From Bordetella genomosp. 5 (GTDB lineage Bacteria; Pseudomonadota; Gammaproteobacteria; Burkholderiales; Burkholderiaceae_B): DNA of 64,000 nucleotides. The number at the start of each line of letters is the position of its first letter. Within the stretch, counting starts at the first letter, position 1. Location: assembly GCF_002261475.1 (NCBI RefSeq), contig NZ_NEVN01000013.1, positions 310,001 to 374,000 of the forward strand, in the 5' to 3' direction. The position numbers and the translations under genes were made by a program. The notes beneath the pieces are model-generated. The model searched no databases. It was not told where the DNA came from and saw only the letters and a list, made by a program, of their open reading frames with translations. Below are positions 54,513 through 62,607 of the stretch, piece after piece.

Positions 54513-55012
54513 GACCTTTGAAATCCCTTTTACGTACCACTGGTAAGTACATGAGTACTCGTGTCCTCCGGGCACCTTACTGCGGGGCCTGGAGAGGCAG
54601 TTCACGCAAAACCGCCCCTGACGTTTCATCTACGTAAAAGAGCGGGTCTTGCGCGCAAAAACGCGCAGAGTCAAATCGAGTCGTCCCAGCTAAACAGCAG
54701 ACTGGGGCTGATCGAAACCGGATGCTGGAATGGGACGGTAGCGGGTGAAGGATTCGACAATATGACGCTGCCGGATACACCGTATCGGAAACGCCACAGA
54801 GATTGGCTTGCGGCCGGGCGGATTCGTGACGCACCCACCTGACCGGACCCGGAAAGTCCGGATCTGCATCCTGGCATCGGGGTGGAGCTTCGAGAGAAAC
54901 GCCACCAGACACCCGGACAACCCATCTTTACCCACGCACCGCAGCCCCACGACCTATGGCCGGAGATGGCTATGCGCGCGCATAAAGCAGTAAGCCCTTC
55001 AGCTTAGCGTAG
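54513..55012. other. Upstream region of rpsL without a gene
   Basis: Several short frames cross this stretch on both strands, but none resembles a known protein or has a ribosome binding site. A TTGACT hexamer reads on the minus strand near 54673, but no good -10 follows at the right distance, so I do not call the rpsL promoter. The DnaA-box-like elements lie just beyond. Confidence 0.5.
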
Positions 55013-55021
55013 TTATCCACC
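55013..55021 (+). promoter_or_regulatory. DnaA-box-like 9-mer (one mismatch)
   Basis: TTATCCACC differs from the perfect DnaA box TTATCCACA only in the last base. It is the one nearest to rpsL of three boxes in the same orientation. Confidence 0.5.
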
Positions 55022-55177
55022 GCTGTCAAAGACCTCTGCTCATTTTTTGCACGATGACGCACGGGTGGTGGCCGCGGGCAACATGGCCCCTGCCATGTCG
55101 GTGGGCGCGGGCGACCTGGCCGCCGTGTGTGCGGGCGCTTGGCCGGTCGGCCGCGCGGTGCAGGGGTGCAACCCTAT

Positions 55178-55186
55178 TTATCCACA
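55178..55186 (+). promoter_or_regulatory. Perfect DnaA box
   Basis: TTATCCACA matches the E. coli DnaA consensus exactly. Confidence 0.6.
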
Positions 55187-55235
55187 GACCTGCGCACAGC
55201 CACAGGAGCGGCGTTGCGCGAATGCGAGCGCTTAC

Positions 55236-55244
55236 TTATCCACA
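55236..55244 (+). promoter_or_regulatory. Perfect DnaA box
   Basis: A second exact TTATCCACA, 58 bases from the previous one and 26 bases before the end of the regulator gene on the minus strand. Confidence 0.6.
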
Positions 55245-55270
55245 GGCGCGGGCCGCGCGACGTGCACGAA

Positions 55271-55990
55271 TCAGGGATTGGCGAACAGGTAGCCGCTGCC
55301 GTAAACGGTACGCACCGGCAGAATCAGGCCGGCCAGCTCCGCCTTGCGGCGCAGCCGGCTCACCACGACGTCGATGCTGCGCGCCCCGGTCACCCGGGCG
55401 GACATGCCGTCGGCGGCCAGTTCTTCGGCAAGCTGTTCGCGCGTCACCGCGCGTCCGGGCGTCTCGAGCAGCACGCGCATGACCTGCCGCTCGTTGGCCG
55501 ACAGGGACAGCGCGGCGCCGTTGGGCGCGCCCAGCGTCCAGTCCTGGTCGCGCAGCTCCCAGCGCCCCGCCGAGGCCGGCTCGACCGTGACGAGTTCGGA
55601 TAGCGCGGGTTCGTTTTGCCAGACGGGCAGCCGGCGCGCCAGCGCCAGCAACACACAGGCGAGCTCGCGCGCGTCGACGGGCGCCGTCAGGCAGGTGTCG
55701 GCGCCGCTCTGCAGGCAGCGCAGGCGTGCCTCCACGGACAGGTCCCGTCCCGTGGCCACGATGCCCAGAGACGGCGACCCGCGCAGACGCGCGATCAGCG
55801 CATAGCCGAGCTCGCCCAGCTCCGTCAGGTCCAGCACGACGGCGTCGTAGGTGTCTTCGGAGAGGAGACTGAAAAGTTCGAGCGGGGTGGAACAACCCCG
55901 CGTGGATATACCCGCTTGCAGCAGCACCGAGATAGTTTGAGTGCGGCTGGTCGTGTCGGGCACCATGATGAGTGTGCTCAATTGCTTCAT
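55271..55990 (-). CDS. OmpR-like response regulator with degenerate receiver domain
   Basis: This 239-residue protein combines a receiver-like domain (about 1-115) and a winged-helix OmpR-type DNA-binding domain (about 140-239; LSANERQVMRVLLETPGRAV, ARSIDVVVSRLRRKAELAG, VYGSGYLF). The receiver keeps an Asp at position 54 (AVVLDLTELG) and a Thr near 80, but the acidic pair at the N-terminus is reduced to one Asp (VPDTTSR) and the invariant Lys is replaced by Ala (LTAPVD). Phosphorylation control is therefore doubtful. The ATG at 55990 starts the receiver at once; the frame is open to 56119. It is divergent from the second regulator, with 277 bases between, and has no kinase of its own beside it. 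Confidence 0.85.
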   Translation of the reverse strand: MKQLSTLIMVPDTTSRTQTISVLLQAGISTRGCSTPLELFSLLSEDTYDAVVLDLTELGELGYALIARLRGSPSLGIVATGRDLSVEARLRCLQSGADTCLTAPVDARELACVLLALARRLPVWQNEPALSELVTVEPASAGRWELRDQDWTLGAPNGAALSLSANERQVMRVLLETPGRAVTREQLAEELAADGMSARVTGARSIDVVVSRLRRKAELAGLILPVRTVYGSGYLFANP

Positions 55991-56267
55991 AACCAGGCCT
56001 AGTCTCACCGCGGCACTTTGCCACGATGTCGCACCCATGGGTCCGGTGTCTCGGGACCTCGATGCGATCGGAACAAGTGTCGCGCCATATTGCTGGCTTC
56101 CCCAGTCAATATTCGTCAAGTTTGCAGTTCTTGACGCTGGATGTTGGCAAAGTCTGTATCAAAATACGTTACGCACGTTTATGATGCGCTTCGCCCGGCA
56201 CGCCGCCCCTGGCGCCCCCGGAAGCGCCCCGCGCCACGCCATTGCGAGGCGCGCTCATTCCACTGCC

Positions 56268-56975
56268 ATGAGAATCGCATCCCTCGAAGACGATCTGGAC
56301 CAGGCACGGCAGATACAACAGATACTTGTTGATGCCGGCTACGAGTGCAGCAGCTTTCAAAAAAGCCAGGATTTGCTGGCCGCTTTGCGCGCCGATCGCT
56401 TCGACTTGTTCCTGGTCGACTGGCAACTGCCGGACATCGACGGCGATGAAGTCGTGCGCCATCTGCGCGCCCGCTACGGCAACAGCGCCGCTATCATTTT
56501 CCTGACGAGCCGCAACCAGGAGGCTGATCTGGTCGAGGGCTTGCGCGCCGGCGCGGACGACTACATCTTCAAGCCGCTGCGGCCGGCCGAAATGCTGGCG
56601 CGCGTGGCCGCGCTGCTGCGTCGCATGCAGCCCGCGGCCCCCGATACCGCGCCTTTCGAGGTGGCACAGTATCGGATCGATCCCGCGGAACGCATCATCA
56701 CCCTCCATGACCAGGCGATCAGCCTGCCCCCCAAGGAGTTCGACCTGGCGTTGCTGTTTTTCCGCAATGTCGGCCGCTTGATGTCACGCGACCTGCTCGC
56801 GGAAAGCGTCTGGAACCGCGAGATCCCCGCGACCTCACGCACGCTCGACACCCATCTGTCCAATGTCCGCCAGAAGCTGCAGCTGCGCCCCGAACACGGC
56901 GTCAGGTTGAGCTCGTCGTATGCCCTGGGCTATCGGCTCGAGCTGATCGCAGATACCGACGCCAACGCGCGCTGA
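56268..56975 (+). CDS. OmpR/PhoB-family response regulator
   Basis: This 235-residue regulator has a complete receiver domain: acidic pair D8-D9 (ASLEDDLDQ), phospho-acceptor D51 (LFLVDWQLPD), T80 (IIFLTSR) and K102 (YIFKPLR). The winged-helix output domain (about 128-228) contains LPPKEFDLALLFFRNVGRLM followed by SRDLLAESVW, then SRTLDTHLSNVRQKLQL and SSSYALGYRLE. The ATG was chosen because the first beta strand (MRIASLED) follows directly. It starts an operon with the LysM/FecR gene (23 bases on) and the CHASE2 histidine kinase, which is its likely partner. Confidence 0.93.
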   Translation: MRIASLEDDLDQARQIQQILVDAGYECSSFQKSQDLLAALRADRFDLFLVDWQLPDIDGDEVVRHLRARYGNSAAIIFLTSRNQEADLVEGLRAGADDYIFKPLRPAEMLARVAALLRRMQPAAPDTAPFEVAQYRIDPAERIITLHDQAISLPPKEFDLALLFFRNVGRLMSRDLLAESVWNREIPATSRTLDTHLSNVRQKLQLRPEHGVRLSSSYALGYRLELIADTDANAR

Positions 56976-56998
56976 CGCAGGCGTCCCAAGGAGAACCC

Positions 56999-58108
56999 AT
57001 GAACGGACGCATCCGTTTCGCTTGCGCCCTGCTCGCCTGCCTGGCCCTGCCCGGCGCACATGCACAGCCGGCCGGCGCGCTCGGCGAAGACTTCATCTTC
57101 CGGATCCGCGCTGGCGATACGCTGATCGCGTTGGCCACCACGTACACGGGTGAAGCCTCGAACTGGGCGCGTCTGCAGACGCTCAATCGCGTCGCGGATC
57201 CGCAAGCCCTGCCGATCGGGCTCGAGCTGCACATTCCGTTGTCGATGATTCCGATGGTGACGAGCGCGGCGCAGGTCGTGCACGTCGCCGGCAATGCTCA
57301 CATGGCCAGTGCCGCGCTGCGGCCCGGCATGACGGTGCCCGAGGGCGGCGAGATCCGCACCGGGCCCGACAGTTTCGTCACGCTGCGGCTGTCGGATGCC
57401 ACTGAAGTGACCGTCCCGCCGTCGACCGCGATCCTGCTGGAACGTGTGCGGCAGTTTGCGCGGGTGCCGCTCACCGATTCGATCGTGCGCGTGCAGACGG
57501 GCGGTGTCGAATCGCGGGTCGCCCCCGACGGCGGCGGCGTGGGGCGCTTCGAGATCCGTACTCCGGTCGCCGTGACCGGCGTGCGCGGCACGCGCTTCCG
57601 GGTGGAGAGTTCGGATCAGGGCGCCACCCAGACGGTGCTGGAAGGCCGGGTGCGCTTGCAACCCCATGCGCCCGACGCCCCGCCCGGCACCGCGGCCAAG
57701 GCGGTCGTCGGCGTGAGCGCGGGCCAGGGCGCGCGGGTCGCCGCGGATGGCTCGTTCGCCGGCGTGCGCCCCCTCTTGCCCGCACCGGTCCTCGGCGAGC
57801 CGGGCCGGGGTGGAAACGTCCGTATCGCCGTCACGCCCGTGCCGGGCGCGGTGGCCTATGAAGCCCGGATCGCGCGCGATCCGCATGGCATGCATCAGGT
57901 CGCGGTGCACCGCTACACGCTGCCCGAGCTCAGCTTTACCGCACCCGGGCCGGGCACCTATTATGTGGGCGTCAGTGCGATCGATGCGGCCGGCCTGCGC
58001 GGCCTGGAAGCCTGGCGCCCGTTCGATGGCGTCAACGCGCTGACCACCACGGGCGGCCTGCCCGTTCAAACCGCCACCGGAGGCGTCGTTACCCTGAGCG
58101 TGTTCTGA
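56999..58108 (+). CDS. Exported LysM and FecR domain protein
   Basis: This 369-residue protein begins with a Sec signal peptide (MNGRIRFACALLACLALPGA, cleaved near AHAQ). A LysM domain covers about residues 33-82 (FRIRAGDTLIALATTYTGEA then SNWARLQTLNRV and PIGLELHIP), a fold that binds peptidoglycan or chitin-like glycans. Next is a FecR domain of about 110 residues (GGEIRTGPDSFVTLRLSDAT; RFEIRTPVAVTGVRGTRFRV; TVLEGRVRLQ), the periplasmic signal-receiving module of FecR proteins, here without a membrane anchor or cytoplasmic part. A C-terminal beta domain follows (YEARIARDPHGMHQVAVH). AAGGAGA precedes the ATG. It lies between the response regulator and the kinase, so it is probably their periplasmic ligand sensor. 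Confidence 0.88.
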   Translation: MNGRIRFACALLACLALPGAHAQPAGALGEDFIFRIRAGDTLIALATTYTGEASNWARLQTLNRVADPQALPIGLELHIPLSMIPMVTSAAQVVHVAGNAHMASAALRPGMTVPEGGEIRTGPDSFVTLRLSDATEVTVPPSTAILLERVRQFARVPLTDSIVRVQTGGVESRVAPDGGGVGRFEIRTPVAVTGVRGTRFRVESSDQGATQTVLEGRVRLQPHAPDAPPGTAAKAVVGVSAGQGARVAADGSFAGVRPLLPAPVLGEPGRGGNVRIAVTPVPGAVAYEARIARDPHGMHQVAVHRYTLPELSFTAPGPGTYYVGVSAIDAAGLRGLEAWRPFDGVNALTTTGGLPVQTATGGVVTLSVF

Positions 58109-58124
58109 ACCGCCTGCCACCACG

Positions 58125-60437
58125 ATGCCCACCGCCCTGCCCCATGACCGCCGGCGCCTGACCCACCGATCCAGCCTCGTGCTGACGATTCTGCTGGTCT
58201 CGTTTGCGGCATTGCTGGGCAGCTTCGTCGGGCTCGGGCGCATCGATCAGACCCTCTACGACCGCGCCGTCTCGCTGGTCAGCCGTCCCGCGCAATCCGA
58301 TATCGTGTTGATCACGATCGACGACGAAAGCATCGCCGCGCTCGGGCGCTGGCCCTGGAGCCGCCGCACGCACGCCGAGCTGCTGGACCGGCTGCGCGAC
58401 GCGCGCGCGGTCGGCCTCGACTTGATCTTCTCGGAACCCGACAGCAACGACGCCCAGGCCGACGCCTTGCTCGCCGCCGCCATCGAACGGCACGGGCGCG
58501 TCGTGCTGCCGATCGTGCTCGACGATCTGGCGCGCGTGCAGACCTACGAGTCGCCGATTCCTCAGCTTGCGCGGGTCGCCGCGGGGATGGGGTTCATCAA
58601 CATTCCGCTCGACCCCGACGGCGTGGTGCGCGAGACCGCCTGGAACCGCGCGGTGGGCGGCGTGCGGGTTCCTCATTTCGTGCTGTCGCTGATGGCCGCC
58701 GGTGGCGAAGCCGATGCCGCGCGGGCATTCGGACAGGGCTTCGGCCCGCGCGAGCAGTCGTTGATTCCGTTCGCCGGTCCGCCGGCGCATCTGGTCACGG
58801 TGCCTTATCTGCGCGTGCTCGACGGCCACATCCCGCCGGAATGGTTCAAGGACAAGTACGTGCTGATCGGTGCCTGGGCCACCGGCATGAGCGATGCGTT
58901 TCCCACGCCGGTATCGCATCGCGCCAGCGGCATGGCCGGCGTCGAGATTCTGGGCAACCTGTTGCAGGCGGCGCGGGAACAGCGCTCATGGCGCGCGGCC
59001 ACGCCCTGGCAAGGCGCGTTGGCCGCGGCACTGCCGGTGTTGCTGCTGTGCCTGATGCTGCGCCACGGCTCGCCCAAGGCCTCGTTGATCCTGACCGCGC
59101 TGCTGCCTCTCATCATTCTGCCGGGCGCCCTCTTGTTGCTGCGCTATGGCGAGCTCTGGATCCCGCCCTCGGCCGCGCTGCTGGGTGTGGCGATCTGCTA
59201 TCCGATCTGGAGCTGGCGCAGCCAGGAGACCGTGCTGCGCTATATGGATACGGAGCTGCGGCGCCTGCGCCGCGAATATGCGCCGGTGCTCAATCTGCCC
59301 TCCGGCAGTTCGCTGCTCGGTCGCCGTTCCCTCGAAGACCGCCTGAGCCAGCTGCGCGACGCGCTGGCCTTGGTACGCAACCTGCGCAGCTTCCTGACGG
59401 ACGGCCTGGACGGTCTGCCCGATGCCACGCTCGTGTTCGACGTCAATCAGCGTCTGCAGTTTCGCAATCGTGCCGCGGTCACTTTCTTCCGGCGTCTGAG
59501 CGCGCGTTCGCCGCATGTGGGGCAACAGGCGGGCGACCTGCTGGCGCGCGTGGTGCCGGGCGACGAGACGCGCCACCAGATCCGGGCGGCGATGGACCGG
59601 GCGTCGCATTCCGACGCACGCTCGGGCTGGAGCGCCGATGTCGAGGTCAGGGACAGCGCGGCGCGCGATCTGATCGTGAAATGCGCCCCCATCCACACGA
59701 GTGACGGCCAGTTCGTCGGCACCATCCTGACGCTCAGCGATATCAGCGCGATCCGCCAGGCAGAGCGCCATCGCGAAGAAACCCTGCGCTTCATTTCGCA
59801 CGACATGCGCGCTCCGCAGAACTCGATCCTGGCCCTGGTCGATCTGCACACGCGCGAACACGGCAAGGAAGACGAAACGCTGGCGCGCGTCGCGCAGCTT
59901 GCGCATCGCACGCTGCACCTGGTCGATGGCTTCGTGCAGCTCACGCGTGCGGAGTCGGTGCGGATCGAGTCGGTGCCCTTCGATCTCGCCGAAACGCTAC
60001 GCGAGGTGGCGGACGACTTCTGGGCGGCCGCGCGCGCGCGCGACATCGCCCTGACGCTGGCCGAGCCGTTGCCCACCGCCGAGGTGTCGGGTGACCAGAC
60101 GCTGCTGCGGCGTGCGGTCTGCAACCTGGTGGACAACGCCATCAAATACAGCCCGGATCACAGCCGGGTGCGTTGCGGCCTGGCCGCGCAGGGATCGATG
60201 TGGGTGGTGTCGATAGCCGATGAGGGGCCGGGCATCGGGGGCGCCGACGCCGCCACGATCTTCGAGCCATTCACGCGGGTCGGCGCCAGCGGCCGTGCCG
60301 ACAGAGGGGGCGCCGGCCTGGGTCTGGCGTTCGTACGCGCGGTCGCGCAGCGCCATCATGGCAGCGTCGAGGTCGAAAGCGCGCCCGGCGAGGGCGCCAC
60401 CTTTCTGCTCAGGATTCCGCGCGCGACCCCGGCCTGA
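58125..60437 (+). CDS. CHASE2-domain sensor histidine kinase
   Basis: This 770-residue membrane kinase has an N-terminal helix (about 17-38) and a periplasmic CHASE2 domain (about 40-290; IDDESIAALGRWPWSRRTHA, GLDLIFSEPD, FKDKYVLIGAWATGMSDAF). Three membrane helices (about 295-365) come next, then a coiled-coil linker, a PAS-like region (about 430-545) and the kinase core. The H box is FISHDMRAPQNSILAL with its His near residue 559. The ATP-binding domain shows the N box NLVDNAIKYSPD, DEGPGIGG and GAGLGLAFV. It starts 16 bases after the LysM/FecR gene and probably phosphorylates the complete response regulator two genes upstream. Confidence 0.92.
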   Translation: MPTALPHDRRRLTHRSSLVLTILLVSFAALLGSFVGLGRIDQTLYDRAVSLVSRPAQSDIVLITIDDESIAALGRWPWSRRTHAELLDRLRDARAVGLDLIFSEPDSNDAQADALLAAAIERHGRVVLPIVLDDLARVQTYESPIPQLARVAAGMGFINIPLDPDGVVRETAWNRAVGGVRVPHFVLSLMAAGGEADAARAFGQGFGPREQSLIPFAGPPAHLVTVPYLRVLDGHIPPEWFKDKYVLIGAWATGMSDAFPTPVSHRASGMAGVEILGNLLQAAREQRSWRAATPWQGALAAALPVLLLCLMLRHGSPKASLILTALLPLIILPGALLLLRYGELWIPPSAALLGVAICYPIWSWRSQETVLRYMDTELRRLRREYAPVLNLPSGSSLLGRRSLEDRLSQLRDALALVRNLRSFLTDGLDGLPDATLVFDVNQRLQFRNRAAVTFFRRLSARSPHVGQQAGDLLARVVPGDETRHQIRAAMDRASHSDARSGWSADVEVRDSAARDLIVKCAPIHTSDGQFVGTILTLSDISAIRQAERHREETLRFISHDMRAPQNSILALVDLHTREHGKEDETLARVAQLAHRTLHLVDGFVQLTRAESVRIESVPFDLAETLREVADDFWAAARARDIALTLAEPLPTAEVSGDQTLLRRAVCNLVDNAIKYSPDHSRVRCGLAAQGSMWVVSIADEGPGIGGADAATIFEPFTRVGASGRADRGGAGLGLAFVRAVAQRHHGSVEVESAPGEGATFLLRIPRATPA

Positions 60438-60475
60438 GTGGCGCGCGCCGCCCTGCCCCGGCCGCGCTGGCCGCC

Positions 60476-61861
60476 TCAGCGGAACGTATGCGTGATCGTG
60501 GCGCCACGGCCCGGACGCACGTCGATCGTGGTCTGGTACGGCGGCAGGTCGGCATTGCGCACCGTGACACTGTACTTGCCGGGCAACAGGCGCAGCTCCT
60601 TGAGCGGCGGGCTCACGCCGCGGCGCGTGCCGTTGATCCAGATCTCGCCCCAGGGCATCACATTGATGCGGACCGGCACCCGGGCCGGCGGCGCGGGATC
60701 CGCCGGCGTGGCGGGGGCGGTCTCCGCTTCGGCCGCCTCGCCCCCCTCCGCCGCGGGGGCAGCCTCGGCGCCAGGACCTGCCGGAACGGCCGACGGTGTC
60801 TGGCCCGCCGACCGCGCGGCGCCGCCGTTCTCCGCCGTGCCGGCGCCATTGGCGGCGGCAGGCGGGTTGGTGGACGACGCGGCGCGTCCCGCCGGCGGCG
60901 TGCTCTGCAGACCCGGCGGCTCCGGCGGCAGATCGCTGGCGGGCGCGCCACCCGGGGCGGCGCCGGATACGGTTCCGGTCCCGGTCCCGGTCCCGGTCCC
61001 GGGCACGGGCGTCGCGCCCTGCGGCAGTCGCGCCTGAGCCGTGGTGTTGGGCACCATGGATTCGGATGCGGTGATTACCCCCTTGGGCACGGCCGCCAGC
61101 CGGTTCCACCAGTAAAAGCCGACGCCCGCGGTGATGGCGATCAGCAACAGCACGAACAGCACCGCGCCGACCGAGGGCCGCTGCTGGGTGGGCTGCACAT
61201 AATCGGCGCGCGGCGCATCCACATTGACCGAAATCGGCGCGATGGTGGCGAGCTCGGCATCATCCTGTACGGGCTCGAACGCCAGCAGCAGCGCCAGGGC
61301 CTCGACGGTCTGCGGCCGGTCGGCGGGTCGAACGGCGAGGCCCGCGTCGATCGCCGCCAGAAAGTCGGGCGCGTACCGCGTCAGGCCGCGCTGGGCGAGC
61401 GGAACGTAGGTGTCATTGACCACGCGGTCCGGCGCGGGCGGCGGCAGCATCCCGGTGATCAGCGAGTGCGCGACCGCACAGAGAGAGTAGATATCGCTCC
61501 AGGGCCCGCGGGGCCACTCGGGTGTCTGGGTGTAGAACTCGAACGGCGCGAAGCCGGGCGTCGGCGCGGGCAGCTGGCCATCGTGCTGGCGCGGCTGGGC
61601 CTGGGCGGCCAGCAGATGCGCCTTGCCTGCCTCATCGAGGCCGACCGAGTGGGTCGTGATGTCGGCACAGATGCGGCCGCGTTCGTGGATCGACGCCAGC
61701 GGCGCGAGCAGTTCGGCGAGCACGCGTTTGACGCGCGACTCGGGCACGCCCCCGCCCGTCGTGGCGGCGATGGCCGACAGGGGGCGGTGAGCCAGGGGAG
61801 CGGCGCCGGCAAACGGGCCGCGCGGAGTCGAAGAGCCGGCGGGAAAGGACATATCACTCAT
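60476..61861 (-). CDS. Membrane-anchored Ser/Thr pseudokinase with PEGA domain
   Basis: This 461-residue protein starts inside what would be the kinase C-lobe. The region 41-215 has the alphaE helix (RVKRVLAELLAPLASIHERG), a catalytic-loop-like RICADITTHSVGLDE, an APE-like FAPFEFY, and the helix-F motif GPWSDIYSLCAVAHSLITGM. The N-lobe is absent: there is no glycine loop and no VAIK lysine. The HRD reads CAD and there is no DFG, so activity is unlikely. One membrane helix follows (about 233-255), then a Pro/Ala/Gly/Thr-rich linker with GT repeats, and a PEGA domain (about 395-461; INVMPWGEIWINGTRRGVSP, LRLLPGKYSVTVRNADLPPY) outside the membrane. It is convergent to the CHASE2 kinase gene. Kinase-PEGA proteins occur with type VI secretion and surface systems. 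Confidence 0.82.
   Translation of the reverse strand: MSDMSFPAGSSTPRGPFAGAAPLAHRPLSAIAATTGGGVPESRVKRVLAELLAPLASIHERGRICADITTHSVGLDEAGKAHLLAAQAQPRQHDGQLPAPTPGFAPFEFYTQTPEWPRGPWSDIYSLCAVAHSLITGMLPPPAPDRVVNDTYVPLAQRGLTRYAPDFLAAIDAGLAVRPADRPQTVEALALLLAFEPVQDDAELATIAPISVNVDAPRADYVQPTQQRPSVGAVLFVLLLIAITAGVGFYWWNRLAAVPKGVITASESMVPNTTAQARLPQGATPVPGTGTGTGTGTVSGAAPGGAPASDLPPEPPGLQSTPPAGRAASSTNPPAAANGAGTAENGGAARSAGQTPSAVPAGPGAEAAPAAEGGEAAEAETAPATPADPAPPARVPVRINVMPWGEIWINGTRRGVSPPLKELRLLPGKYSVTVRNADLPPYQTTIDVRPGRGATITHTFR
60971..61000. repeat. Hexanucleotide GGTCCC tandem repeat
   Basis: Five tandem units (the first GGTTCC, then four perfect GGTCCC) lie in the pseudokinase gene. They encode Gly-Thr dipeptides in the linker between the membrane helix and the PEGA domain. 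Changes in copy number would alter linker length without shifting the frame. Confidence 0.9.
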
Positions 61862-62091
61862 AACGCGACCGTACTGTCATGCGGCGCTCCGGGTCCGGAG
61901 CTCCAGCAGCCGTACGGCGCTTGAACACAATTGAAGAAGGGAGGGCTCTGATGGACCGGGCGCGGATGCGTCCCAGGTAAAACCGTACACCAGGAATCGC
62001 GCCTTGACGATATCATTTGCACCGCCGGTCGCTGTATTGCCACAGTGCCGGCGGCGCAAGCATAAACCACAGTCACAGGATTGCCGTCACC

Positions 62092-62502
62092 ATGTCCGTC
62101 ACCCTCTTCCAACGCCCCGCCATCCGGCTCGGCGCGCTGCTGCTCTGTGCCGCCCTGACGGGCTGTGCGGGCATCCGCGGCGCCGCCCCCGAGGCGCCGG
62201 CCACCCCGCAAGCATTGGCCGCTCTCGATCAGGCGCGCGACAGTTACGGCGGAGGACGCTATGGCGAGGTCATCCGGCTCGTCGCCACCTCCGACGACAT
62301 CGCCACCGCACCGCGCGCCGTGCGCGTCGAAGCCTTCAAGCTGCAGGCTTTCAGCTACTGCGTGAGCAATTACCGCCAACTCTGCGAGGACGCCTTCGTG
62401 CGCATCCTGGCGCTGCAGCCCGATTTCGCACTCGCGCCCAACGAAGCCGGCCACCCCAACTGGGGCCCGGTGTTCCGCACGGCGCAGCAGCGCGTGCAGT
62501 AA
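62092..62502 (+). CDS. Small outer membrane lipoprotein, possibly TssQ-like
   Basis: This 136-residue lipoprotein has a signal peptide ending in a clear lipobox (LLLCAALTGCAG). The mature protein is helical, with a TPR-like pair (ALAALDQARDSYGGGRYGEV followed by IRLVATSDDI) and a conserved-looking end (FKLQAFSYCVSNYRQLCEDA, FVRILALQPDF, GHPNWGPVFRTAQQ). I recognise this pattern as similar to the TssQ family of type VI secretion-associated lipoproteins, but from memory only. The ATG at 62092 is the start that places the basic residues and hydrophobic core correctly. It is divergent from the pseudokinase gene. Confidence 0.8.
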   Translation: MSVTLFQRPAIRLGALLLCAALTGCAGIRGAAPEAPATPQALAALDQARDSYGGGRYGEVIRLVATSDDIATAPRAVRVEAFKLQAFSYCVSNYRQLCEDAFVRILALQPDFALAPNEAGHPNWGPVFRTAQQRVQ

Positions 62503-62533
62503 GCGCACGCCGCGACACGCGGCGGCCCTGCAT

Positions 62534-62563
62534 AAAAAAAAGCCGGCTTGCGCCGGCGTTTTT
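62534..62563. terminator. Bidirectional terminator between the lipoprotein gene and rpoC
   Basis: GCCGGC-TTGC-GCCGGC is flanked by eight A and five T, so it can act in both directions. It ends rpoBC transcripts on the minus strand before the accessory block. Confidence 0.9.
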
Positions 62564-62607
62564 AATTGGGGTGGACACAAGGCCCACCCCGGCAACACGA
62601 GGTCCGA

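Noticed and set aside
54577-54950. Short genes in the rpsL upstream region
   Set aside because: Several overlapping frames of 60-110 codons exist on both strands, none with a ribosome binding site or recognisable protein.
55013-55244. Chromosomal origin of replication
   Set aside because: There are DnaA-box-like sites but no A+T-rich unwinding region and no dnaA, dnaN, rnpA, gidA or parAB nearby. I keep only the claim of DnaA boxes.
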